A stretch of 64,000 nucleotides of DNA, taken from contig JACDOX010000058.1 of NCBI GenBank assembly GCA_014549065.1, positions 124,001 through 188,000 on the forward strand, read 5' to 3'. The DNA comes from Cardinalis cardinalis (Eukaryota; Chordata; Aves; Passeriformes; Cardinalidae). Both the position numbers and the translations under genes were made by a program. Shown here piece after piece: positions 1 through 13,169 of the stretch. The first letter of the stretch is position 1. Each line of letters begins with the position of its first letter. The notes beneath the pieces were generated by a model. The model was not told the DNA's origin. It saw only the letters and a list, made by a program, of their open reading frames with translations, and did no database searches.

Positions 1-3000
1 CAAATAGAGGACAAACTAGTGCCACATTTTCAGTAAAGACTAACAGGAGGCTTGGGATCGTGTTTGATTCAATTCTGCTTTATGGAGACAACAGATGCTT
101 TGTAGGATTAATCATCATGCAATTATTTGCAGAATGAAATTATTCATCCTGTGTATTAGACCTACAATGCAGAAAGCAAGGTTGACATTGGAATGAAAAA
201 TATAACCCTTTTTTTTAAACAAGTTAGAAAGTTACTATGTATTGTGCAACTCCCTATAAAGACTACTGTTTCTATTACAGCTGCTTACTGACTTTGAATT
301 TCTGAATCAAGGCATGCATGCAAGTGGAAGGATCTTATTCATGAAATTTAATTGTATTTCTCTTAGAATGTGTTAAGCAAACCATATGAAATAGATGTGC
401 TTCAGCCAGTATGTTTCAGGGAAAGTAATTCTAGATTCCTCTAAGGAAGTTAAATGATGCATTTTTAGGAAGAGAAAAAAACATTGTGTGTTTTTTGTCA
501 CATAGGAATTCTGTCCATGACTTTAATATTATCCAAAAAAATTCCAAGCATGCAGGATTACATCAGCTTGTGTTTAGGAGTGTGTTCACACGAAGTATTT
601 GCCTGTATGGATCATTCAGGTCTGGAGTTCAACTCGTTCTTAGCTGAGACAGGCTGCCATTGTCCACGCAGCCTCTCTGCTCTCCAGACAGGTCCCCTCT
701 GCTGCTGGAGACCCAACTGCTGCATGGGAATCCAGCCATGGAGGGAAATGTGCCTTCCAGCAGCTCAGGGCCACGAGGGCATTGCACACTGACCATGAAG
801 ACACACACAATTTGTGAGCAGCATCTGTTAAACAAAGGCTGATATCTCAGACAGAAAAACCTCAGCAGGGTGGGAAAGGTCAAGGCTGGGTGTCAAGCAG
901 ACACCAGTGGTTGTACCAATTGCTTGGATTCAAAGTACTTCAAGCTGTAACAAACCTTGGATGTCCTGTGTTGGTAAAGCAGGGTTCAGGTGCTGGGTTT
1001 CAGTGTCCATTCAGATGTAAGGACTGAAAGTTTGTCTCTCTCTTACTTTACTTAGACTCGGTTGCATCCCCTCCCTCCACACAAGCACACGTGCTCAGGC
1101 CTTTACAGCCATGTCAGGTCACAGTTAGACATTCTGTGGGCATCTATGGGTAAAATAAGTGTTGAAGTGATGTTTTTAAGCACTATATTTTGTAATTTCT
1201 TTGAATTCAAGTGTAAATAGGGTAAGCAGACTCAATAGCATACAAAGCACCTTTCTCATCCTTCTCTAGAACTGGAATTCAAGCCTACCGGAAAACGAAG
1301 TTCTAAAATGGAGGACTCCAGTCCACTGTGTGTTTATTTTTCTTTTTCTTGTATGTGCAAACTCCTAGCAGACCAGAATTCAGAGTCCTTGAATGTAGAG
1401 CTCGTGCTGTGCATTTGACCTGATTAAAACCTTGGAACCTGAGAAAAGATGGTATTTTGAAAAACAGCCAGTGTGAGCCTCCTTGTCTTGCCAGAAAAAT
1501 AAAGGTTATGCTGTTGCCCTTACCTTTACATCTCTATTACTGTGTCAGCTGGGTCAAAACAGAAGCCTTCCCTAAAATACTATACAGGATTTCTAGATGT
1601 CCATACCCAAGATATATAAATGCTGAGCACCTCTCTTTCTAGGAACATCTCATAATCCAATAAAATAATCCCAAAGAGGGACATTAGTACTGGAAAACAA
1701 ACCAAACAACTCCAACTTGCAGCAGTACTTTAAATCCTTTATACTGGAAATGACCTCTTAGATTCCCACCATGAAATGGATCCTGCTTTTAGTGGGAGGT
1801 AAAGCTAGAGGATCTGCAGAGATCTCTTCCAAGCTAAATTATTTTGAGTCCAGAAAATATCAGGTAATAAAAAGGGTGCTCTCAGAAGGATGCTGTCACC
1901 CTTTTGAACGTATCACACACATCTGAGCTGTCTTTTGTTGACCTATTTTCCTTCCTCCCCCTGCAGCTGGATTCAAGATCAGACACAGCCACAAGAACTC
2001 ATACTCTGGCAAGAGTTNGCTGTAAGAACCATTCCAGAGCAATCATCAGGCCACACCCAGTACCACACAGTATAAAGGCAGTTTTAAGATTCCTCTGTGC
2101 GCATTTCAAGTTCATACCCTTCTTCTAATGTTCTTCACAGATAGCAACAAATTCTCTAGCTGGTTCTGTTATAGGGTATGGAGAGTCTAAATACTTCTGA
2201 TTAGAAGTAAGGATCACTTCATCTCTCAAGCATTCCTGCCTCACTGACTCTCCTCCCTTCCCAAAGAATCAAAATCCCTTTAACCCTCTGTAAATTGCAT
2301 TGGCAGCGTGGGTGCAAGGGGTTTTGTTGCCATGTGAAGATAAAAATAACTTCCACCCACTCTTATCTTTCCTAAGGTAAGTCATGCATGTGTAATAGCA
2401 AGATATGTGATTGCTGTCCCCTGGTTTTTACTAGGAATGAGCAGCCAAAATATTAGAGGTCTTACATATGAATACAAGAAACAACCTCTTTAGTTTTGGA
2501 CTGGCTCCAACTTTATTAGGTAAATTCCATTTTTGCAAGTGAAAAAACACAGAGTCAGAAATGGGATTGATAAGCATTCATTCCACAGATTTCTGGCCAT
2601 TTTGGTTTTTTTTTTGGTATTACAAAATAAAATTTAAATGAAAAACCAGCTTGCCTTCAAATCTTTTGCTTTCAGCACAGTTAACAAGGCCTCATTTTCC
2701 CACCAAAATTTAGCAAGATAAAGCTACAATCAAAATTATGTCTTCTTGGCTTTCCATTTCTTATGGTCTCTTTTCTATTTTTTTTTTTTTTGGTCTGAGA
2801 CATACAATTTAAAAAAATCTTATCTTTCTTCATCATTCTGATTTTTGTTTCTTCTCTTTTTAAAGTGTGCAATTAAGTTTGCCAAACTGCAATGAATGCA
2901 GTTTAATTGAAGGGATCAGAAACAAGATGGATAATTGAAACACTCATGGAATTTTGCAGGGATTGAGAAGTAAACAGGATTTGAACGTGAGTAGATAGAC

Positions 3001-3181
3001 TTAAAATAAATCACCTTGCAGTTAAAGCCCAAGAAAACCAAGAATTCTCTTCCAAAAGCAAGAACAAATACACTGATTTCTAAGGGTATTAGAGATGATC
3101 CTTTCACAAGACTCAAAGTCTTGATCAGAGATTATTCAATCTGGGGAGTTTAGATGATTTAAACTGAGAAAGACCAGGTGT
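1..3181. other. Unassigned non-coding DNA
   Basis: AT-rich unique-looking DNA. Short open frames here (at most about 100 codons) show no family motif and overlap on both strands. The only simple-sequence features are T-runs near 2608-2618 and 2779-2791. I recognise no repeat family and no exon with convincing splice sites. Confidence 0.6.
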
Positions 3182-3186
3182 GATTC

Positions 3187-3759
3187 TGTCCTGGTTTCAG
3201 CTCAGGTAGTGCTCATTTCTTCCCAGCAGCTGTTACAGGGCTGTGGTTTGGATTTGGGATGAGAATGGTGTTGATAACACACTGATGTTTTGGTTTTTTG
3301 CTACAGGGTGTTTATCCTAAGTTAAGGACTTTTTTCTCCTTATCTCCTGCTCTGCCAGTGAGGAGGAATATGAAAGAAACTGGGAGGGAGCCCAGCTGGG
3401 ACAGGTCACCCAAACAGAGCAAAGGGATGTTCACACCATGGAATGCCATGCCCAGTACAGAAACTGGGAGGAGTTACCCAGAGGGGACCACTCTGGGTTT
3501 GGGGAGGGGGTCTGGCATCAGCCAATGGGTGGTGAGAAATTGCATTGTGCATTACCTTGTGTCCTTTTTATCATAACTATTATTTACTATTCCTATTATT
3601 GTACTGTACTGTATTTTCAATTATTAAACTGTTCTTATCTGAATATAAAAGTTTTACTTCAATTCTCCTCCCCACTCCACCAGGGTTGGGGGGAAGAGGG
3701 AGGGGTTGAGTGAGAGGCTGTGTNNTGTTTCATCTCCATCTGGGCTTAAAACCACAACA
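3187..3759 (+). mobile_element. Solo LTR, ERVL-type, with 5-bp target duplication
   Basis: The block begins TGTCCTGGTTTCAGC and ends ACCACAACA, the TG...CA termini of a retroviral LTR. It is flanked by the same five bases, gattc, at 3182-3186 and 3760-3764, so both ends are fixed by the target site duplication. A 5-bp duplication is typical of avian ERVL-class integrases. The plus orientation rests on an ATTAAA polyadenylation-type signal at 3623-3628 followed by a T-rich stretch, and on remembered similarity to the avian LTR family ending in ...TTAAACCACRACA. Where that family has a TATA box (around 3456-3463) this copy reads tacagaaa, so its promoter is probably dead. No internal retroviral region lies on either side, so it is a solo LTR. 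The family name is from memory and was not searched. Confidence 0.85.
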
Positions 3760-3764
3760 GATTC

Positions 3765-4446
3765 AAGGTAAACTGGACCTTTAGATTTTCCCTTCAACTC
3801 TNTCCCAGCCACTAATTAACTTCCCTTTTTAGGTGAAGCAGTGTTTGTGGAGGTTAGCTGCTCTTAATTAAAGCTACATACCAAGTGCTAGAAGTTCCTA
3901 AGTTTAGAAAAAACAGACTAGAGTTTTACTTNCAAACTAATGCTTTCTTTTTAGATTTGGGGTCTTAACACCACAAATACAAAAACAAGTGACTGAAACA
4001 GCTCCAACTGTTTTATCCACAATTTTATCACACAATTTTATAATTGTTTTATAACAATTTTATCCACACTGTTCCATATGTGGGTAAAATCAAAAAGTAA
4101 AGATAGATTTGCTATGGAAAATTCAGTTTTTATCATCCTTTAAGGCATGTTTTGTGCCATGGGGCTGAGGAGGTGGTATGATGATGCCTCTTCCCTCAAT
4201 CTGTAGCAGCATTTCGCTTCCAAGAGGCACAGTGCCTTTGGAGCCAGAATAGCACAGCTATTGTTGAAAGGCTGCAGAGCACACTTTATTATGTACTGTA
4301 AGCACTGGATTGTTTCTATTCAGGGAGAACAAAAGGGCTGTGAGTGTGTCTGACACCTGTCTAGGGGTGTAAGTAACTAAGTAAAACCTCTTTTATTCTC
4401 TTTTTTCCAAATGTTTGCCCATGCAATCACTATAGTAGTATTACTA
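3765..4446. other. Unassigned non-coding DNA
   Basis: Nothing recognised. A small cluster of repeated words of the form caattttat occurs around 4013-4070 and looks like local slippage. Confidence 0.5.
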
Positions 4447-4514
4447 CTACTATTACTATTACTATTACTATTACTATTACTATTACTATTACTATTACTA
4501 TTACTATTACTATT
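4447..4514. repeat. (ATTACT)n hexanucleotide microsatellite
   Basis: About 11 near-perfect tandem copies of a six-base unit (ATTACT on the plus strand), preceded by a less regular tagtagtattactac lead-in from about 4432. Because six is a multiple of three, both strands stay open across it and give artificial poly-Leu (plus) and Ile-Val (minus) reading frames. It is a length-variable locus, not a coding region. Confidence 0.95.
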
Positions 4515-5090
4515 GTTAATTTTCCTCTGTGGAACTCATCAAACTGGAAAAAGCCCTCTGCAATCTCAAATGTACCTGTATTTTTTGCTTCCCATTTAGT
4601 TTTGCCCCCCATCCCGCACATCTTTTTTAGCACATCCTTATTTTTGGGGATGTTTAGAACTTGGACATCCTTCCTGCACCCTTTTCTGCCCACTCCCCAT
4701 GCAGCCCTCTCAGCCCACTTGTGTCNTTCCACAAGTGGAAGATTCCCCATAACAAGTGGTAGCGAGCATCAAGGGTATCAGAGGCTGCTCCAGGGCTTGT
4801 CTCCAGCTGAGCCTTTGCCTCCCTGCCCACAGTCCTTCAGCTGTGGAATGTGTCAGAAACACTGGGGCAGGCTCTGAGTATCTCAGCTGCTTCCTTCCCG
4901 AGCTGTCATACTGGGAGCAACCCTCAAGCAGGCATTCTCCTGTTAAATACAGTGAGGATTTTGTATTGCAAGAGGCTGGGAGACTGCAGAGACTCCATTT
5001 GCATCCTAAGAACATATTTTATCAATTAATGTCTAAAAGCTTTAAGCATTTCTCACCTCTGGAAAGGCAATGGATGAATTTACAGTGCTG
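4515..5090. other. Unassigned non-coding DNA
   Basis: Nothing recognised. Overlapping open frames of about 100 codons on both strands at 4602-5091 contain N bases and have no recognisable motif. Confidence 0.5.
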
Positions 5091-5560
5091 AAGTAGCCAA
5101 TATTTCCATCAGTTTCATCAGAGCTTTTTCTAATTGATGATGCCCACATTAGAGCTATCCAAATACACTTGCAGGAGATTTTCTTGGGAGGTTTTGGAAT
5201 ATGTTTAATGCAGATGAAAATAAATGGTACCTTAATGAATAGTCAAAATCAACAGTTGGCTGTAAGTAACAATGAACAAACAAAATAGACTTTAAGACTG
5301 TGCAATGTCAATCATTTTGACATTAAAGCAAATTTTTTATCAGTTGGTGACACCAGCATGATTACAAGGGGAGAGAATTGCACTGCCTGTTTCTGTCTGG
5401 ATAAAAATAGGCATCTTAAATCTCTTAAGATTTGCCAGTGCAGAGACTGTCTGGTGTAAATGTACACATTGTGTCAACTACAATTGAGTTAAAGCAGCTG
5501 TAAATGCTGGGAGCAAGCTCTATGCTAATCCTCAAAAAATTAACAACACTTCAGAAACCT
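5091..5560. promoter_or_regulatory. Candidate conserved non-coding element (enhancer-like)
   Basis: This AT-rich stretch has no repeat signature and no open frame. It is dense in homeodomain-type words (ctaattga near 5130, cttaatga near 5231, attaac near 5540) and holds a perfect 8-bp inverted repeat at 5304-5324 covering a PBX/MEIS-like sequence. Such composition is common in conserved vertebrate regulatory elements. There is no alignment behind this call; it is inference from texture only. Confidence 0.25.
5304..5324. promoter_or_regulatory. Perfect 8-bp inverted repeat over a PBX/MEIS-like site
   Basis: AATGTCAA at 5304-5311 and TTGACATT at 5317-5324 are exact reverse complements separated by a five-base loop (tcatt). 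The left arm plus loop read TGTCAATCA, the reverse complement of TGATTGACA, which is the core of the known PBX-MEIS/PREP heterodimer site. The palindrome is seen directly; binding is inferred. Confidence 0.4.
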
Positions 5561-8500
5561 TTCAGAACTAGATATAGTTGGTTTTTTGCCTGTGCACTGT
5601 GCAATTTTTAACTTTCAACACATCAAAAAATTTGCAATCAAACACAGGCAGTAAAAAATACGCAGTCATCCTCTGAAGTAAGATGTTTCTATTACACTTC
5701 TATTCCTGGCATATCAGCCATAAATTCAATGAATTACAGAAAAATGCTAATCTCCTCAGCTATTAAGAATAAACAATCTTTTCATTACAAATTTTTTCCA
5801 GTTACCTTGTCCNACTTTTCAGAAATCACATCAGTTTCACAGAACTCTTCATAAGTCTTGAATTTTTCTGATCCACATAAATAAAAACATAGTTCAGAGA
5901 GATACAGATACAAAAATTACAAAGGAAAATAAGTTATTCCTTTCCTGCATCTCAGGGAATCCCTTTCATTACAGCATAGCAGTTTTTGCTCTTGAAACAA
6001 AATTGGGGCTGTGTTCTCACAATCCACAGATCTCTATTGATCTACGTATGGCAAAGGAGTCACAAAACAGGGCATATGAAATTCAAGGAATTCACAAAAA
6101 TTCAAATACNTAAAAAAATTCACTCAGAAACAGAAATAAGAAACTAGAATCAAAATGTTTGGAAGAGTATTTCTTCAATTTTCTGCTAAGTTGTCTCATT
6201 TTATAGTAAGTTTGTAAGCATTCAACTTCTTGTAGCTTAATCATCTGGGGCAAAAGTGAACTTNAAGACATACCAACATAAATTATATGTACAGCATTAT
6301 TCAGTGCTCAGCCACTGTGGATGTATTATGGCAGAAGGAGTCAGCTAGGTACATTCCAGATACATATTAAAAGCCTGTAATTTTTAATTTAGGACAGTTT
6401 ATTTACAATACAAGTAAATAAATACACACTCTACCTTGTCAGATTTTCTTGCACAAGGGGGACTCTCTTCAGCAGAAACCTTCTGACTGACAACAGTTCA
6501 GAAAACTTCCCAGAGAATATAATATTATGAAGTCTTGTTCTACTTGGACTATGCTACTCAAATGTTCGGCCAGAATTAGAGTTTCTCCCTCTCCCAATAA
6601 CACAATAGAAAGGTCAGTGTCTCCATCATTAGTTTATGCAGCAGAACTTGATAACTCTGCCATCCTTTCCAGTAACATGGAGAAGATCCTGGTTTAAACC
6701 AGGACAAATCCTGACAGGGCACAGTATCAGGAGGTCCTGACTCAANTCCCAGCCTGTTCCCTGTACCAAAAACTTGCATGAATGAACAACAATAAACACC
6801 TGTGAAACCTTTGTGATTCATGAGTTTTCAGAAATGAACACACCTAACAATCTCCTACACTTGGGAGAGTAGNAAACCCTGTTTCAACACAATAAGCAAG
6901 GCATATGACCAATTAGTGAGACAATTAGCAAATTTTATATTGTTGGAATATAGAAAATAACTTTGGCTGTAGGATCAGCTCAGGAGAGCTGAGATAGTGG
7001 ATGATCATGAATTGCATCACTACTGTGAGTAGTTTTCTATCCAAGATGTTTTTGTCCACAAGGGTTTTATTCAGAAAAGAAATAAAGCTGAGATAAGCAG
7101 TATTTCATCACTTTGTTTGTCAGCCTTGAGTCCATTACCACAGCAAATTGGAAGATGGAATGTCAAATAACACTAACAATAACTAGTGAAAAATGAGAGT
7201 AGAATTGCAGACAAATAATCTATGGTTGCTGAAGATTTTTTTATGTATAACAATCAGTCACTTAGATATGCCTCNTTCCCTCTGTGGCTGTTATGGGGTC
7301 CATAACTGTCAACCCTACCCTGGTTTTGCTGCACTCACTCCTAAACTCTATTCCTGGATTAAATAGGAATTAGGAATGTGTCTGANGGTAGTGGAAAGAC
7401 AATACAGAGCCTTTGGATCGTGGAAGAAGAGCACATACTGACAGTATGGAGGTCTTTACTAGCCAAAGCTGCAGCGAGGATCTTAAATCATGTTGCAGAA
7501 TGAGAGACTCCACAGTGAAAAACATTCACTGACATGCCTATGCAAGAATAACGAATTTACCATGAGAAATCCCAGATGAAGATTCAGCTGTAAGTACAGA
7601 GCTCTCTCCAGGTCAGGAGGATGTACTGACCTATAAAATTATAGTATTTTGCCAAGGGCCTTCAAAGTTAAAAAAGTGGGGTCCAGTAAAACAAAAGCTG
7701 CAGTAAAATCTCTAAGTTACAATATAAGAAACGAACATGGAAAAAAAAAAAAATCAGCATACTTCAAGGCACCAAGGTCACCAGAACCACACTGCAATCA
7801 GACAAGAAATTAGAGGAACTAATATAAGGTGTAGGACAAAGGGTCAGGGTGACTTTTGTAAAAGTAACCTCTGCAGTATTACATATTACTCACTCAGAGC
7901 AAAGGAGGGAGAGGACAGAATAGGGACTTCACTGAATGACTGGAGAGCTTATATAAAGAAAAAAGAAGGAAGATTTTCCTTCTGTGATGTTAAATGTCAT
8001 TTTGATGTACAAAAACCCTATCCTGATGGGACAGAATTCATCCAAACAGTGATTTTATTGAAATAATAAACTCCAGAGAAATAGCTTGTGGGAGAACAGA
8101 ACTACACACAGGGGAAGAAAAGTAAAAAGCCTGAGGATATGGCTGAAGAGAAAAACAAAAGGGATTACAGTGCTTGCAAATGAAATGAACTAACTCAGAG
8201 ATTAAATTTGGGATTTGAGACTACTAATAAAGGAACAAGAACCAAAACCTCATGAAGGAGGTCATTAAAGGTTTAATGTCCAAATGCAAAAAGTTTAGCA
8301 AAATAGAAAAGGCCAGGGACACCTATATAAAGAAAAACGGCAACAGAATGTCTGAAACNACAGCTATGAAATCATGAAGGCATGGATATGAAGTAGTTGT
8401 GGATATGAAGTTTTTTTAAAATTTCCAAATTATTTATAACAGTCCTCTGTGGTGGAGGCCATTCCACTGAGCTAAAGGTGGGCAGCATATCACCTCATAA

Positions 8501-11500
8501 TCTGGTGTTCTCTGACTTTTAGATTGACAAGAAGATGGTGGTGTCATATCAACAATTGTAATTAAGACATTTCCTTATCTTCACAAACCTGAGAAGTTTA
8601 CATTTCCCTCCAGAATCTTCTCTTCTGATGACTAATGGATGAGCAATCTGCAGTCCATGGGAAATAACTCTTGTTATTAACCAGAGGATAATTGCTCCAG
8701 TCTGCTCTCAGATACCATTTTTCACAATGGAGCATTCCTGTCTCATGGGAGTCATGCCAGGCTCCTGGGAGCAGAGAGGTCCTGGGAACCCAGATCAGGG
8801 CACTGCTGATAGTTGCACATNTCCTTCCCTGAGTGGCCAGCAGGTCTTATCCAAAGGGCCTGTGGAGAAGGGAGTGAACTACCAGCCAGGTGAATTGCCT
8901 CAGCTGAAGATGTCCCAAGTACCTTATTCCTGGGGAATATGCATGGATCAGACACCACCTGTATTAGCACAATACANCTCATGCCTTCAGACACCAGCCG
9001 CAAAATGGGCAATGTGGCCAGCTTCAACAGAGCATAAGACACAAGGATGGGCAGCTAAGGTTACCCTGTGGGCTACAAAGGACACTCATAGAGGATTTAT
9101 TTTTTCTCCAACTGAAAGTGTTCAAAATTAAAGGAGAAGAAGGACAATGAGGGTTCACAGGCAGCATAATGGCAGCTAATGGACTTCTCAGTCTAAAATG
9201 TTGAGGTATTTTTATTGAGATACTGAGAGTTCACTGGTAGCCACTTTGCTGGGCAGTTGTCCCGAGCTGAACCAATAGCCCTGAAGGATTAATTTTAACT
9301 ACCAAATGAAGAGGTCAAGTGAGGGATGTTGCAGAGACACAACTTCCCTGGATGCACGTGTACCTCTGTGGATACATCATGGAAGGTGTGCTGTCATTGC
9401 AGGATAGAAATATAAAACCCTGTAAGGTCTTTTTCCCTATTCTTGCACAGCTGGCTTGCAGCTGGAANAAGTTCCTCATAACTTTGGTTGTCNAGGCTGT
9501 TCCAGGCTGAAAAAACAGAGAGTTTCCTTTAGAGCCCAATTAGTTTCCTCTGTCTTTGTAGCCATCTCTTTAAGCAATACAGATGCAACAAAACCAGAGA
9601 AGATGCAGTTTCAAAGCTGCAGGATGCTTGTTTCTCTGTCTGACAGCCTGGAGTCGAGGAAACATCCCTCAGTTTTCCAGTAAAGTCTTAGCAACTTATT
9701 AGATACTGACTTTTGCACTAAACTTCTCTGTCAATAACCTCAGCTAAGAACCCTGCCAAGAAAAAGAGAAAGAAGCACACAGGATTCAGGGTGCATAGGA
9801 AGTAGCTAAAATATGTATATATTACAAGAAGAGATAATTTTTATGTTCACGCTGTCTCATCAATGCCTCCAACAACTCAATTTTCTTCCCATATCACAGA
9901 CTCTGGATATATTTTAGNTTTCCAGAAACAAATTTCTTCTTCAAAGACCTTGAAATACAAATATTTTACACAGTGGATTATGACTCAAGCTCAGAGCTGA
10001 GTGATGGCAAAGTCCACNAAAGCAGTATATGTGCACACATCCCAGAAAACAGAACCAAATGCTCTGCAAAAAACCATCTACTTCTTCTACTTAATATTTG
10101 TGGGTCATTGTACCAAACTATGACGTCAGTACCAGATCATGATCCTGACTAGACCCTCCAATGTCTTTAATTCCTTGAGAAAATAAAGCAAGCATAGGAA
10201 CAGTTCTTTGTATAAGCAAAAGATNAACTACANGAAAGAAATAAAACATTTTGTTGGATTAACCCCATCTGAACTAAACTGCTTTTAGAAAGCAATTTAA
10301 ATTTTCACCTCAGAGACAAGCAAGAATCTTCATCGTGGCTCTTGCTAAGTTGTACCTGGTTGCTGGTTACTCATTGCTTCACCATTGTGGTAAAACCTGC
10401 GGAAATATTATGAAATATTCACACATAGCAGCACTGAAATACACGTTACCTGCTTCCATGATACATGTCAAATTTTTTCCCTATAAAGGCCCCACTGATT
10501 TTCAGTGCTTTTGTAGAGACCTTTCACCTCACCCCTGACTCAAGCTTTCTGACCCTTTTGCTTTGTTTTCAAAAGTGGCAAAGTCTTCTTTTTCCATTGT
10601 CAGAATGTGGCATTCAAGGATGCAGTGAAACATTTTGCATCCTCTCTTGATAATAATTCATCAGTTTGTTGATAGTCTTTTCCACACCTGATTTACCTCT
10701 TAATTGTTTTCATTTCTGTGGAACAGAAAGTTTTAAAACATCAACTATCTATTTTAGTCCATTGATCTTACTGCTGTTATTTTGCTTGCAAATGTAATCA
10801 AGCAAAAATCATTTGTAACTAAGCAACCCTATCTTTCAGGTTTGTGATCTATTTCTTAATCTTTCAAAATGATGTTTCAGTTAGAGTTCCCCAAGCTTAG
10901 ATGCTAAAAATAAAGAACTTTTATCTTCTTTCAGCATGAAAACTCAAACGTATGTCACACAGTCTCCCACAGTACATGTTAGTACAGCTTTTCCTTGCTG
11001 TAAAATGAGAGGTCAGTCATCCTGCTGTCTGTCTTGCCTTGGTGATCTGCTACAGATGCTGTCAAGTTGTGATTAGTCTGGCAATTTGTATGTGAATTTC
11101 ANAAGAATTTGTCTTTTTTGCATAGTCCACTCACAAAAATCACCATGGGGTTCTTTTTAAAAAAAATTTCAGCCACACAGACCTTCCTATCAGGCTTGAT
11201 AAATGTCAAGCTAATTCATAAATTCTTACATGGAAATAATTTCAAATCCTTACTACTTTTCATTCCATCTTCCAGTTATTGGCATAAAGCTAATCAAAGA
11301 TCTCCTTTCCATGTCTCTTGATACTTTGATTCATTTTATTCTCAAGACCTTTTTACATTATTCTGAGTTCTCATTTTAATTCATTTTTTTATTAATTTAA
11401 CCTCCTCTGGTAGCATCCTCCTTCTCCACAAATCTGGCTGCTTTTCCGGTATTGAGGATTGAAACTTTGTTTCACCTGTCTCCTTAGTAAGAGAATCAGA

Positions 11501-13064
11501 TTTCCACAGCAAAAGAGCTACCCCTCTTACCAAGTGCTCTGCTCATGTGCAGAATGCTCTCTCTTTACTTTAGTTTCCCTTCTTCAAAAGTTTATTGAGC
11601 TCTCTTGGTTTTAACCCCTTCCCCACTGTCCATACCCCTCATCACCAACAGACCCACTGCCTCTCAGAGACAGAAGCCTTTCTAACTCTTGATTCCCATT
11701 TCCTATCATCATTCTGGAAAGTGCACAGCCCTTTTACTTGTTCCTTGAAAATATTTTCACGTGGTTTTTGGCACAGAATTGCTAACAGGACCATCTTTTC
11801 TCTTTAGTCTGCTGGAGATCTCCATTTAGACACACTCAATTGTGTTGCAGACTGGGCTACCAGCCAACCACAGGTATGTCACCTCATCAATGTCTAGTTC
11901 AGACAGCCAGCTGTGTCTTCAGCAACAGCTTCTGCAGTTTTCATATTGGAGACATGAAAATAGNAGGGCTACCTCAAATTACTTCAAAAATACCTCAACC
12001 TATTACTTTTCCTCTTTGCCAGGTTGAACTGAAGGAGCTATAAAGGAGAGTGTTACATGACATAACTTTATTGGCTGAGTTTTGATGCAAATTTCCTTAG
12101 ACTTTTTCTGCAGCCACAGGAAAATAGCAAATCCCTTCAAGAAATTATTCAGGCACATAAATAACAGTCCTTAGGAGAGCAGTTCTTAGAGGCATCCCCT
12201 TTCCAATGGCATTGGCTAGACAGACCAAAGGAAAGTGCATCCATAACTCACCAGTTACACAAAGTGCCAGATCAGGGGGTCTGGATATCTTGATTTCACA
12301 GCCATTGTCACCTGCCCTGAGCCATGTTGCATGTTTGGTTGACATATTGACAGTTCAGCCTCTGTTAACCAGTGTAAATGTCCTTATTGGAGTTTTGTCA
12401 TTTCAAAACTGATGCATCCTCTATTTCCTTATTCAGCAGCTCTTTAGGCANTTAGTCATAGCATGTGATAGCTGCATTTGTTCTTCCAATTTTTCCTTCC
12501 AGTATGGCCACTGACTTGTATTTCAGATAGAGAAAATCTTTGCTGGCTTCAGGCAGGAAAAACAAACCAATGAAACAAACCCAATTATAGACACAGTCAC
12601 TGTTCCATCTCAAGCCATTGTATACAGAATAATGTGGGTCATTTAAAGCAAAGTATAAATACTGTCATATAGTATTTTCTAAATCACACAAGCATCCCAA
12701 TTAGTCATTTGCTATTGCTACTGCCCTGCTCCAGCAGCCTGTTGGCAGGAGGGGACTGTCTCCTCCAAAACAGACAATGACCTCTGTCTCCAATGTCTCA
12801 GCCACACAGGCTCACAGATGTGCCAAAGTGTCATCTGACAGGATTTTAATCATGGGAAGAACAAGATGAAGGCAGTAAAAAAACTTGCACATGCCTACAA
12901 AGAGGAACCACTTTCATTAGTTACCCCTCTCCCAGAAGAAGTGCCCGAGACTAAAATTGTAATTTTTGTAAAGAACAAAATATAAACAGAACCAACTAAA
13001 GCAAAGTATGCAACCCTGTGGTGCATATCTCACTTTTCTCTCTGAGGATTCATAAGTGAAAATT
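5561..13064. other. Unassigned non-coding DNA
   Basis: A long stretch without a recognisable gene, LTR or LINE. The longest open frames are 7737-8066 plus (109 codons, starting in an A-run) and 8727-9131 plus (134 codons, interrupted by N bases). Neither shows a domain, signal peptide or codon pattern I can recognise. The plus strand is pyrimidine-rich at about 11340-11820. Very old, unrecognisable repeats may be present. Confidence 0.55.
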
Positions 13065-13169
13065 AAGAATAAGAATAAGAATAAGAATAAGAATAAGAAT
13101 AAGAATAAGAATAAGAATAAGAATAAGAATAAGAATAAGAATAAGAATAAGAATAAGAATAAGAATAAG
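13065..13169. repeat. (AAGAAT)n hexanucleotide microsatellite
   Basis: A perfect tandem array of a six-base unit (AAGAAT) over about 105 bases, roughly 17.5 copies without interruption. On the minus strand it stays open and yields an artificial alternating Phe-Leu frame. The purity suggests recent expansion, so it is probably polymorphic in length. Confidence 0.97.

Noticed and set aside
4411..4599. Open frame with a long poly-Leu stretch
   Set aside because: Produced entirely by the ATTACT hexanucleotide array; the opposite strand gives an equally artificial Ile-Val repeat.
8727..9131. 134-codon plus-strand frame
   Set aside because: Interrupted by N bases, shadowed by a minus-strand frame, no recognisable family.
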